Below are positions 46,811 through 56,632 of a stretch of 64,000 nucleotides of DNA, one piece after another. This DNA is from Cichorium intybus (lineage: Eukaryota; Streptophyta; Magnoliopsida; Asterales; Asteraceae). Below the pieces are notes generated by a model that was given only the letters and a program-made list of their open reading frames with translations, searched no databases and was not told the DNA's origin. The DNA is taken from NCBI GenBank assembly GCA_023525715.1, contig CM042012.1, positions 52,038,504 through 52,102,503 of the forward strand, given 5' to 3'. Every line of letters begins with the position of its first letter. The stretch's first letter is position 1. The translations under genes were made by a program, and so were the position numbers.

Positions 46811-46923
46811 AGCTGTGAGCTTAGAATAGGTGAGTAGTAGGAATTTGTTTCTTGCTTTTTGAATTTTCAATTTGGTTTAATTTCATTTTGGTTTTGATTC
46901 TTGTGGGCGTATTGCACTAGTGC

Positions 46924-49900
46924 ATGCGTACCCGCAGGGGAGAGCAAACATCCCCATTACAGTTTGATTCTGAAATTGAACGTACTGCGCGCAAACTCCG
47001 TGCCCGTAGGCGTTTAAGCATCATGAATTATAGTCAAGTTAGCAGTAGTCCGGTCAGTGTTTCCCAGGATCCAGCAGGTGAGGCAACTGGGAGGTTTTCT
47101 ATCCCTCCACTTTCGGAATTTCAGTTTGGAAGCTCGAGTGCTTCTGGTGGTGCAGTTTCAGCCCCTGCACCCATACCATCATGCACTCCGCCTTCCATCC
47201 CACCATTTTTACCCGCTTCTCAACCGCAATCCACCAATCCCTTTACATCTGCTATGACTTGGGGAGAGCTGACCCGAGATGGCACCCCAACTCCTAGACA
47301 GCATACACCAACATCACAACCACAACCAGCCCTCTTTAAACCTCAACCTACATACCAACCAACACAACCTATACACTTTCAACCACCGCATCAACCGCAA
47401 TACCAATACCCAGAGACGGAGGAAGTGTACGACGAAGAAGATGAAGGATGGGTGCCACAGGCACCGCAACCACAATGGAACCAAGGTCGGGGACCTCCCA
47501 GGCGAGCACCACCATACCAACCAGGTCAGCGGGAGTACAATGATCATCTTTACGGTAACCCCGCTCAACCCTTACATTTTGCACAACCGAGACGGCAATC
47601 GGTTGCATCATATTTCCAACCGCGGGAATATGATGATTCGTCGCTGATCTATATTCCTGATAACATAGATTCGCAAGTAGAAATTAGACCCCAGTTATTA
47701 GGAATATTACCAGAATTCAGAGGATATAAGCAGGATGATCCCTATAATCATTTATATGAATTCTTAGCGATCGCTAATGCTAACAATCCCAGAAACACAA
47801 ATAGAAATATTTTTAGGCTTAGACTGTTCCCGTTTACTCTTAAGGACAAAGCCAAGTATTGGTTTACATCCTTACCATCAAACAGTATCACTACGTGGGA
47901 TCAACTCAAGGCGAAGTTCCTTCAGGAATTTTACCCAGCGAGCAAAACAACTGAAATCAGAAGAGTTATCCAGGATTTTCAGCAAAAGCCTGGAGAGGCT
48001 TTTCATGAAGCTTTTGATAGATTAAAGGAGTTACTGCGATCTTGTCCGCATCACGAGATTCCCAGATGGCAATTGGTCAAATTATTCTTCGAGGGAGTTA
48101 GCGAGACACACCAAGCCATGATAAATGCCTCCTCCAGTGGGACATTTATGTGGCAAGATCCAGAAGAAGCCTGGAGATTTTTGGAGCAGTTGAGTAATGG
48201 CTCAAAAGCAAACTTCTCCACCAGGAAGACTACAAGTACAGCGGCAGCAGTAGGGGTTGACGCTGATTGGAAAAAGGAAGTGAAAAAGGAAATCAGTGAA
48301 TTGAACAGAAAGTTTGATAGGCTTATGGCAACATTACAAAATGGACCGCCAAATTCGTCACAAGAAAGTCAAGGAGGATCTAGGATGCAGGAAGCTAATC
48401 AAGTTTATGGCCAGGGTCAAGGTCAACACAATAATGGACGACCCTACAGACCATACAACCAAGGACAACAACAAAATTTCAGGCAGAACAATTATCAGAA
48501 TCAATCGAATAGTCAGCCTAGAAACCAGCAGCCTGCAAACAATGGAAACACCAACAATGCTCCAGGGACCCAAGAAGAGATGATATCAAAGATGTATGAT
48601 ATGGTCACAGCAACACAACAACAATCTCAGGCGAACGCAAAGGCCATCGCAAATATGGAAAGACAAATAGGTCAAATGGCTGCAGACCAACAGAAGAGAG
48701 ATAATGGCAAATTGCCTAGTGCTACTGAAGTCAATCCTTCTCATAATCAACGTCCAGGGAAGGAGCAAGTCAATACTGTTGAATCAGGATGGCGAAAGGT
48801 TACTCTGGAGGATTTGTTCGAGATAGGGAATGAAGTGGAACCAAATGAAGAAGGAAAGGCTTTAAAGAGCAAGGAAGATAAAGAAGGAGGAGTTCCGGTT
48901 GAGAATGGCACTCAACCCGAAATAAATGAAAAGGTCCAAAAGGAAGAGCAACCAACGATTGCGGGGATTAAACAAAAGAAGAAAAATAAGAAAGAAAAGA
49001 AGAAGCAGGAAGCAACTAGATCAACGGGACCCTTAATGAATCAGCCCCTATGGGATGAGCTTAAGGATGCCCCCGAGGACACCAGGATTTTACAAGAAAT
49101 GTGCGAACAAAATGGGAAGAACAAAGCACCTACGCCAAAAACGGTGAGATTGACTGTGAGAGCTAGCGAAGCATTATTGGGAACACTACCCAAGAAGGAG
49201 AAGGACCCCGGATCACCATTGATCACTACAACCGTAGGGGACGTGGTTATTCGAAACACCTTACTAGACTTGGGAGCAAGTGTTAACATCTTGCCGGGAT
49301 ATCTGTATGACAAATACAAGAATGAAGAAATCGAGCCAGCTGAAGTTGTACTGCAGTTGGCTGACCAATCAACTAAGGTATCTAGGGGAAAGCTAACCAA
49401 TGTCATAGTCAAAGTTGGCGACTTTTTCTACCCCGTGGATTTTCTGGTGATGGAATATGAAAGTCCGGACGATGCGCCTGCGCTTATCTTAGGACGGCCA
49501 TTCCTAGCTACTGCTGGTTCAGTGATCGACTGCAAGACTGGAGACATGGATATTTTCTTCGGGACCAGGAAAAGGAGATTGAATATGTTTGGGAATCCAA
49601 TTTCGTTACCTTCGGAAGAAAACGGCAAACCAGCAGACAGAAAAACATTAATGGAGCCAGGAACCAGAAGCAAAGAAAAGATATGGACACGTACGGGGGA
49701 AGGTGGAAAGGAAGAAGTTTTAAAGGAAACCAAAAACCACCCGCTGTCCGCCATCGACAAGGAACAACTGCTGGAAATGATAGAGATGATGGAAGCAAGG
49801 CATCAGCAATATGAAAGAGAATCCAGAAAACGAGAGGCGAATGTTTTTGAGCTATTGAAATCTCAACAACAATGGATCAGTGGTGTGAGTGATCGGATGA

Positions 49901-50001
49901 CCCAACTCACATCCCTTATGACGATGATGGCTAATAATTTCATGCCGGAATATCAGCAAATATCATCAAGAGGCCAAGAAGAAGAAGAAGGGTCAGCTTA
50001 G
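46924..50001 (+). CDS. Athila-like gag-protease polyprotein, intact
   Basis: 1025 codons with no break. It starts MRTRRGEQTSPLQFDSEIER, as many Athila gags do. Residues about 50-230 are Pro/Gln-rich and disordered. The gag domain lies at about 255-400 (AKYWFTSLPSNSITTWDQLK, FLQEFYPASKTTEIRRVIQD). Then comes an Asn/Gln-rich stretch (490-560), Lys-rich stretches near 690, and the protease at about 750-880 with active site LLDLGASVNILP at residue 779 (Leu in place of the usual Thr/Ser, as often in this lineage) and the flap-side ALILGRPFLATAG. A coiled-coil-like C-terminus (LLEMIEMMEARHQQYERESR) follows. No zinc knuckle was found. It should yield particles and mature them (family role), with RT and integrase supplied from elsewhere. 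An intact frame fits the 0.6% LTR divergence. Confidence 0.93.
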   Translation: MRTRRGEQTSPLQFDSEIERTARKLRARRRLSIMNYSQVSSSPVSVSQDPAGEATGRFSIPPLSEFQFGSSSASGGAVSAPAPIPSCTPPSIPPFLPASQPQSTNPFTSAMTWGELTRDGTPTPRQHTPTSQPQPALFKPQPTYQPTQPIHFQPPHQPQYQYPETEEVYDEEDEGWVPQAPQPQWNQGRGPPRRAPPYQPGQREYNDHLYGNPAQPLHFAQPRRQSVASYFQPREYDDSSLIYIPDNIDSQVEIRPQLLGILPEFRGYKQDDPYNHLYEFLAIANANNPRNTNRNIFRLRLFPFTLKDKAKYWFTSLPSNSITTWDQLKAKFLQEFYPASKTTEIRRVIQDFQQKPGEAFHEAFDRLKELLRSCPHHEIPRWQLVKLFFEGVSETHQAMINASSSGTFMWQDPEEAWRFLEQLSNGSKANFSTRKTTSTAAAVGVDADWKKEVKKEISELNRKFDRLMATLQNGPPNSSQESQGGSRMQEANQVYGQGQGQHNNGRPYRPYNQGQQQNFRQNNYQNQSNSQPRNQQPANNGNTNNAPGTQEEMISKMYDMVTATQQQSQANAKAIANMERQIGQMAADQQKRDNGKLPSATEVNPSHNQRPGKEQVNTVESGWRKVTLEDLFEIGNEVEPNEEGKALKSKEDKEGGVPVENGTQPEINEKVQKEEQPTIAGIKQKKKNKKEKKKQEATRSTGPLMNQPLWDELKDAPEDTRILQEMCEQNGKNKAPTPKTVRLTVRASEALLGTLPKKEKDPGSPLITTTVGDVVIRNTLLDLGASVNILPGYLYDKYKNEEIEPAEVVLQLADQSTKVSRGKLTNVIVKVGDFFYPVDFLVMEYESPDDAPALILGRPFLATAGSVIDCKTGDMDIFFGTRKRRLNMFGNPISLPSEENGKPADRKTLMEPGTRSKEKIWTRTGEGGKEEVLKETKNHPLSAIDKEQLLEMIEMMEARHQQYERESRKREANVFELLKSQQQWISGVSDRMTQLTSLMTMMANNFMPEYQQISSRGQEEEEGSA

Positions 50002-50755
50002 GAGCAGTACGTCTGGCTGAAGACGTTAAACTTAGCGCTTGTTGGGAGGCAACCCATCGTGTCATAAGTAGGTTTTATATTTCTTAGGATTAATTTAGAA
50101 AATATATCAATCGTTTGCAGGTATTAGTGGTTTGAAGCAAGTGTGGGGTCGTGTGAAAAGGTTTTGAAATCTTCAAGACCGCGCCGCGGGTTTTAGAATC
50201 GCGCGACGCAGGTTCGAATTCAACCCGATACGCAGGGGTTGAAATTAGCGACACGTGCGCCGCGGAAATAAGAAATGCGCGCCGCGGGAAACGATCAGAC
50301 GGTTTTCGCCTTTATCCGGTGAGCTGCGGCTCACAACTCAAATCACACGACTCGGAGATCTGGTGATCAAAAATTTCTCGCATTTTTTCTTGCTTATTGT
50401 GTTTCTACTACCGATGTACACTCTTTTAACTATCTATTAGCTGTTTAAACTAGTTATTAGGTAGTTAATTTTAGGGTTTTATTCCAAAAAGTTCAAAACT
50501 TAGAATCACTAATGCTAGCCCATAGGGTGTTTGTTTTGCCAAATGGACACCCTAGATGAGCTAATCGGAACCTAGGCTACCTTGTGGTATCATTAAATTG
50601 AAATTTAGCAGGTTAATGGGGATTTGATCCCGGGTTTTCAAATAGGCGTACGCCGCGCCGTGCCCTTGCTCTTGGGCCGCGCCGCGGTGCGGTGGGGAAG
50701 AAAAAGGACTGATTTTGCAAAAATTTTTGTTTTGTGGCTATATTTTCTTTTGCAG
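50002..50755 (+). other. Leader between gag-protease and the second ORF, with GC-box pairs
   Basis: Begins with TTGGGAGGCAACCC, common downstream of Athila gag. Holds two further GC-box pairs at exact 22-bp spacing (50179/50201 and 50255/50277) and a looser pair at 50653/50677. A purine-rich AAGTGTGGGG copy lies at 50138. It ends with a pyrimidine-rich TATTTTCTTTTGCAG directly before an ATG. Confidence 0.7.
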
Positions 50756-51634
50756 ATGATGTTCAGATTAGACCATGCCTTCCTTCAGTTTCCCGCAGAG
50801 CTTGACACTTCGGTGGAGTATACCTCGCGGAGAGACGCTTTGATTCATCGCCGGGTCCTGGAGGCGACAGTTATAGACCGAGACATCCTGAGGGACGCTG
50901 GGCTCTGGGAGGCGATTGAGTCATTCCTACATCGCACCTGGACCCACGAGGAGGCATCATTCACATGCCGTGGCTGGGACAGGATCATGGCCACGGACGA
51001 GGACGTGGTCTACACGGAGCTGCTATTGGAGTTCATCTCCACTGTCCACTTCGCTCCCAGGGCGGGCGACCCACGCTCCAGGATGGTATGATTTCGCTTG
51101 GGAGGTGTGCACCGGGAGTGCAACCTCCGGGAGTTCGGGAGGCGCACGGGCATTTACACGCCAGCGGGCCTCCAGCACCGTTTCTTCACCCGGTTCTTCG
51201 GGTCATGCATTCAGGGGGAGCCGGAGCGCCCCCCCAACATGGAGGTTTGGGCACCGCTGTCCAACGTCAGGTATGAGGCAGGGGCCTCGAGGGAGAGCCA
51301 CTTACGTGATCCTCTTCATCGCCTCATGCACCGTATTGTATGCACCCCAGCCTGCATACGCCCAGCCCGGTAGGAGACGCCGGAGGCCGGAGCCGCCAGC
51401 ACCAGAGCCTGCACAGCCGCGGCCACAGCAGGAGGACTCACCAGCCCTCAGCCGGCTGGAGGCCAGAGTCGCGCGGATTGAGGACCAGCTCTCGAGGACC
51501 CAGGACCAGCTCGAGTGGATCGGGGAGGTACTTATACAGATCGCATCAGCCCAGGGCAGACACCCCCGACCATTCCCAGCCCGGTCTCACGATCATGAGG
51601 CTGGACCCTCCAGGCCGCCGGGTAGCGATTGATG
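50756..51634 (+). pseudogene. ATHILA ORF-1-type protein, broken
   Basis: From ATG 50756: MMFRLDHAFLQFPAELDTSV ... FLHRTWTHEEASFTCRGWDR, then after an in-frame TGA at 51089-51091 the same frame continues FRLGGVHRECNLREFGRRTG to about 51350. A frame change then leads to RRRRPEPPAPEPAQ and a coiled coil (SRLEARVARIEDQLSRTQDQ) ending at 51631-51633. This is the family of ATHILA ORF-1 plant retrotransposon proteins, whose role is not established. The TGA replaces what reads as CGA. The position matches that of env-like or extra ORFs in this lineage, but no signal peptide or membrane segment is seen. Confidence 0.75.
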
Positions 51635-52646
51635 TTTTCTTTCTTTCTTTCTTTCTTTTTATTTTTTTGGGATTTATGTATAAACTTATGACACATCTAT
51701 CTGTATATTATATTATTATTTTCTGCCATGTGTGTTTAATTTTTTGTTAAGTTGTGCATGATATATCAAATTGAGAGGGAGTTGTCTCAGACAAGTGTGG
51801 GGTCACTGTGTCCCCTCCACTTGTCTTGACCACCGGCGTGTCCTACTGTAGCGCTACAACTCCAGCATATGAATCGAGGATCTTTTTGTACGCATTATAC
51901 CTGTGATATTGAGCACCAAGCAGTCCATCGTCCAAAAAAGGGTAACTCTTTCTCCCTTGTTCTAAATAATTTTGTACAACGGGGACGTTGTACGGTTTTA
52001 AGTGTGGGGTGTGGACGGTCGAAAGAGTATTTTTGAAATTTTTGTAGGAAAAGACCAATTTTTCAAATTTTAGTAATTTTTCAAAATTTTTAATGAATTG
52101 CAATTTTGAAATGAATGGTTTGTGACTGTGATAGCATCAGTATTTTTTCAAGAAATACTGTTTAGTTGTGATCATGCTATTAGTTAGTCAAATAAGTTGA
52201 GTTTTACGAGTTTAGAAGATTGAGCCGTTTTAGGATTGGAATTTAGGAAGGAAAAGTCAATCTGTGGCCTTTGTTGTTCGAGCCGGTAAGTCTAAAATGG
52301 GTGGGCCTTATGCACCTTACCACCTAAGATCGTCTGGTCTGGGATGGTATTTCTGAAAGCTCGCTACACGGACAACATCGAAAGTCATGGACAATTCCTT
52401 AATGGCCTTTAGAATCTGAACGAGTAAGTACACTATATTGTGGACAGAAAGTTTGTAATCAAGGGTTCTTTAGAAAGCCATGAATTCCAAAGAACAACTC
52501 AATTATGTTTTCATAAACTATTCCATTCTAACTCGAAGAGCAATAAGCTTTGAAACTAAACACATTCAAAAACTGTTCGATTCTCTATTATAATTTGTTA
52601 AAAACTCTCTTGCTTGGGGACAAGCAAGGCACAAGTGTGGGGTGTT
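51635..52646 (+). other. 3' noncoding region of the Athila-like element with PPT-like repeats
   Basis: No gene. AAGTGTGGGG occurs at 51793, 51999 and 52632; only the last abuts the LTR and is the functional polypurine tract position. The first is followed by its near complement (CCCCTCCACTTGTC), giving a small stem-loop. Confidence 0.7.
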
Positions 52647-53749
52647 TGACAACGCCTAGTGATATCAAGTATTTTAGGCGTTGTTGAGCCCTGTTCTTGG
52701 TAAAATTATATCAAATATGCATGGGTATTCTCACTTTTCGTGTCAGGACTTGTCTGGAGAAAAAGAACAGAAACAGGGACTAAAAGTGTACAAAAAGGAA
52801 AAAGTATGGAAAGAACGAAAAATCAAGAGAAGACGTACGCGCGCCGCGGATTTATCTCCTGCGCGACGCGGACGTAAGGCGGTGGAACACATTTAAATGA
52901 CGAAAAAACGGGGAACGGATAAGTACGCGCGCCGCGGATTTCACATTTGCGCGGCGCGGTCACGGGAAATTTGCAACTATAAATAGAGGCATTTCCAGCC
53001 GAAAACCCTAGCAAAGACCTGGTGTAAACATCGACCTAGAAGCTCTTTGACTCGAGGATTCCATTCCAGAAGCTATAATTTGGTATTTTCATGTTTTAGA
53101 TTTTATTTCATTTTAGTTAAACACTTGTAAGCTTTGAGTTGGATCTTTGGGTGTGACAACCATTGATCTTCAGCTTAGGGTTCTGTTTTTAGTAGTTTTG
53201 GTTACTGATTTTATGTTTGGATATTGGTTTGAGTGAATGAAATCATTCGGTTACCTTAAATATTGGTTTTTCGGTATTTTGGATGTTAGTTTGGAGTTTT
53301 GATTGTTTGATTGTGATTGGATTTTGTTTATGACCTGGTTAGGATTGTTTTTCCTTTGCTGAAAACAGTAGCTAACTTGGTTATATTGAGCATTAAATCT
53401 TGGCTATTAACTGTCTCATAGAACTGTTAGTTATTAGCTAGTTTATGCTGTGCTCGGTTTTGCTAGTTTGAATGCCTTCAATTGCTCCTGAGTCAGAGAT
53501 GTACTTCTGAATTCAGAAAGTAACTAGGTCATTTAGACATAGCTAAGCTTGGCTTGGGTGTTTGAATATTGCTTTGAGGTAGAAAGATAGAAATTAGTTC
53601 CTCCGACTATAGCCGTGACACTATCAGTTGGTAATCTCTCATCTAGGCTGACCACGTAGCTTGTGTGGATCGACCCTGACTCCACTATACTAGTGAATGT
53701 TAGGTTATTTCTTATTTTTGACCGCATGACGACCTCTGCGTGCACGTCA
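52647..53749 (+). repeat. 3' LTR of the Athila-like element
   Basis: 1103 bp, collinear with 45686-46788, followed by AGCTG. Confidence 0.95.
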
Positions 53750-53754
53750 AGCTG

Positions 53755-54995
53755 AAATAACCTTCACCCAAAGAGCCTTTTCGGATCCTCCAAAAATCTC
53801 CAATACCATTTGAATAATAGAGCCTTGTTAAACGCCCATAAGCTTCCAACCCCCATACCACCTTTATTTTTGGAAACCAAAACTCGTTTCCAAGTAATCC
53901 AATAAATATTATTTTCTCTCAAATCTGCACCCCAATAGAATCTAGATCTTAAAGACTCTAGTATTCTTATAACAATTTCCGGAACCTTAAAAATAGACAT
54001 ATAGTAAATAGCCGTGCTACCCAAAACCGCATTTAGCAAAGTTAAACGTCCTCCCATAGAAAGAAGCTTGGCTTTCCATGAAGAAATATTTTGCATAAAC
54101 TTGTCGATCATAGGTTTCCAAGACACAATTCTATTCATGTTACCCCCAACCGAAATGCCCAAATAAACAAAAGGTAATTGAAGAGGTTTGCACCCACCAA
54201 GACTACCATTTCTTGAACCATTTGAAAATCAACACCAACTCCAATTAATTTACTTTTGAATAAATTGATTTTTAAACTTGAAGCAAGCCGAAAAACTTTT
54301 AAGATACTTGTGATCCACCTAGCATTCTCCATGTCCCACTCACATAATAAGATTGCATCATCTGCATAAAGGAGATATGAAATCTTTATTTTATTCATAC
54401 CAAGAACAATCCCTTTAAACACCCCCGCCTTACTTGCCTCCAACAAGGCAACATGAAACCCCTCCATAGCAAGCACAAAAAGAAAAGGTGATAACAGATC
54501 CATTTGCCTTAACCCCTTTTTTACATCAAATTCATATGTAGGAGTCCCATTCACCAACACAGAGGCTCTATTAGTATTCAAAGCAGCCCTTATCCAAGCA
54601 CACCAATTATTACTAAAACCCATTTTCTTCATGACATCAAAAAGAAAATCCCATGACAAAGAATCATAGGCTTTCTCAAAGTCCACCTTAAATACCATAA
54701 ATTTCTTTTTAGTAGCTTTAGCATTAACAATGATTTCACTCAACATGAGAGGGCCATCCAATATCCGCCTTCCTTTAATAAACGTGGATTGCTCAACACT
54801 GACTACCGACCCAATAATTGTACACAAACGATTTGCCAAAAGCTTATCAATGATTTTATATTGAAAACCAATGAGACTAATTGGTCTAAAATCAGAAGTA
54901 ACCTTCGGATCATTCACTTTCGAGATAAGAGCAATAAAAGAAGAATTGCAACCTTTAGGAATCCCTTTACTGTTTTGAAAACGCTTCACTAGGCC
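53755..54995 (-). pseudogene. L1-type LINE, reverse transcriptase part
   Basis: Minus strand from 54989: FQNSKGIPKGCNSSFIALIS, DFRPISLIGFQYKIIDKLLA, STFIKGRRILDGPL, FKVDFEKAYDSLSWDF, and the catalytic LLYADDAILL (YADD) at about 54360. A frame change near 54150 leads to SWKAKLLSMGGRLTLLNAVL, the region after RT, up to the Athila insertion. The endonuclease domain is missing: the LINE is cut at its 5' side by the Copia LTR at 55009. Non-functional. Confidence 0.9.
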
Positions 54996-55008
54996 AAAAA
55001 CTAAAAGG

Positions 55009-55766
55009 TGTTATGCAATCAATAAACTTTATCCTAAGTTCACATGCATCCTAGATTGGATCTTTGTTTTCTAACTTTGAACATATAATAAAATCCCTAA
55101 AGGCCAACAGAAAAATTTCTAAAGAATTAAATAAGAAAAAACTAACCTTTAGTTTTAATCTTGAAGCTTAGCAGCACAAGTGTCCTGCCTCAAATAAGAT
55201 CACACCCAGGGAGCAAGAGGGAGGGGACGAAAATTCCAGAGAGACAGCAGGTCAAAAGTGGCGCAGGTTTTAGGGTGCCGGGGAGCTCTAATTATAGCCT
55301 CCAGGTGGTGACAGTCAAAACCCTAGATAAGCCCAGATCAAGATAAGCCTTTTATCATTTGGACCAAGCCTTTTAACTCCCTTCTAGGGTTTCGAAATTA
55401 AGGAATAAACCCTCCTCAATTTCGCCACCTATAATATTAATCTGGCCATCACTCAACTATTGAGTAATTACAAAAACAGCCCCTGCACCTTTAATTAATT
55501 AAATTAATCACTAAATTAATTCCAATTAATTCTAGATTAATTTCTAATTAATTAATAATGTTTCTAATTAATATATTATCACCATAATATATTAATAAAC
55601 TATTTATTTTATTTCTATTGATTTATTAATCATATAATAAATCAATCTTTCTCTCTCCTGAAATTTCTACCAAACCTCTAGCTATGAGGGCAACCCAAAT
55701 GGACTTTGCTTCTATTAATTAGATAAATACAAATTATAAGTCATGGCTTGGACACCTAATCCAACA
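55009..55766 (-). repeat. 3' LTR of the Copia element
   Basis: About 758 bp, AT-rich with dense TTAATTAAT words near 55490-55560. No partner LTR in the window. Confidence 0.7.
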
Positions 55767-55778
55767 GTCTCCTACTAG

Positions 55779-56632
55779 GATAAGTCTATGACTTTAATTG
55801 ACAATTTATCTTCTGATTAATCAGCAAGTTGTAGCTTCCTAGAAACTGCTGCCGAACTCTGACCCATTCAGTTCTGTCCATAGATAAGTGATCATATGAT
55901 CCTCCATCCAACAATATATTTCTGGACTTGAGACATGGATTAAGATCAATCTCAGTCCGATACTCTGTTTCCCGATTTCTGATTTGCTTATGACTTTAAG
56001 AATACTAATTGAACACATCAATTCAGTCCTGGTTGGCCAACACTTTCAGTCAACTTCAAAATCATCGAGAGGCCTACAGATATCTGTTTCCCATTAGGGT
56101 TAAGTGATGAATAAGCTTTGAATCATATGCTCATGTCTTTTACCAGACGAATCACTCACAACCATACGTTTTATAACATCGAGTTACCGATGCGGTTTCG
56201 CATAGTCAATGAACGAAATCCTTGTAAACCACAAGTCATATGCCTCTGCTTCACGATCATAAGATATTATCGTCTCAAAATTGATCGTGATATAATCCAT
56301 GAAGCAATCTCTTTAGCATGGGTTTATCTAATACTCAAATCTCCATTTTCTAAGTACTCATGAATGTTGTAACAATGTTGTTGTTATGTCTAACTCCTTA
56401 GACAATCTACAAACCAATTCATGATAGCCTTGATTCATACTTACTCCCTAAAGTATGAGCGACTGTGGATATTTGAATAATCATATCATTCAGGAAGTAA
56501 AACATGCAAAGTGAAACACAATGATAAACAATTGACAAATAGCAGTAAACAATACTCATTAATAAATCTCTATTATTAAATCACCAAAGTCAATTCCATT
56601 TACATTGTTACAAGTTTCAAAATCCTATCTAA
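55779..56632 (-). other. Copia 3' noncoding region
   Basis: Between the RNase H end and the polypurine tract. Contains the ACATGGATTAAGATCAATCT phrase shared with 30961-31000. No gene. Confidence 0.6.

Larger units (their letters stand above)
45686..53749 (+). mobile_element. Athila-like Ty3/Gypsy element without pol
   Basis: LTRs of 1103 bp at 45686-46788 and 52647-53749, TGACAACG...CACGTCA, with about seven differences by eye (0.6%). TSD AGCTG at 45681-45685 and 53750-53754, inside LINE coding sequence. The primer site matches Asp tRNA (TGGCGCCGTTGCCGGGG), as in Athila and Tat elements. It carries an intact gag-protease frame and a broken ATHILA-type ORF but no RT, RNase H or integrase, so it depends on another element. 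Confidence 0.95.

Noticed and set aside
50916..51632. 238-codon Arg/Ser/Pro-rich frame overlapping the ATHILA-type ORF
   Set aside because: Its first two thirds are a shadow frame; only the last part (RRRRPEPPAP onward) carries the true coiled-coil reading.
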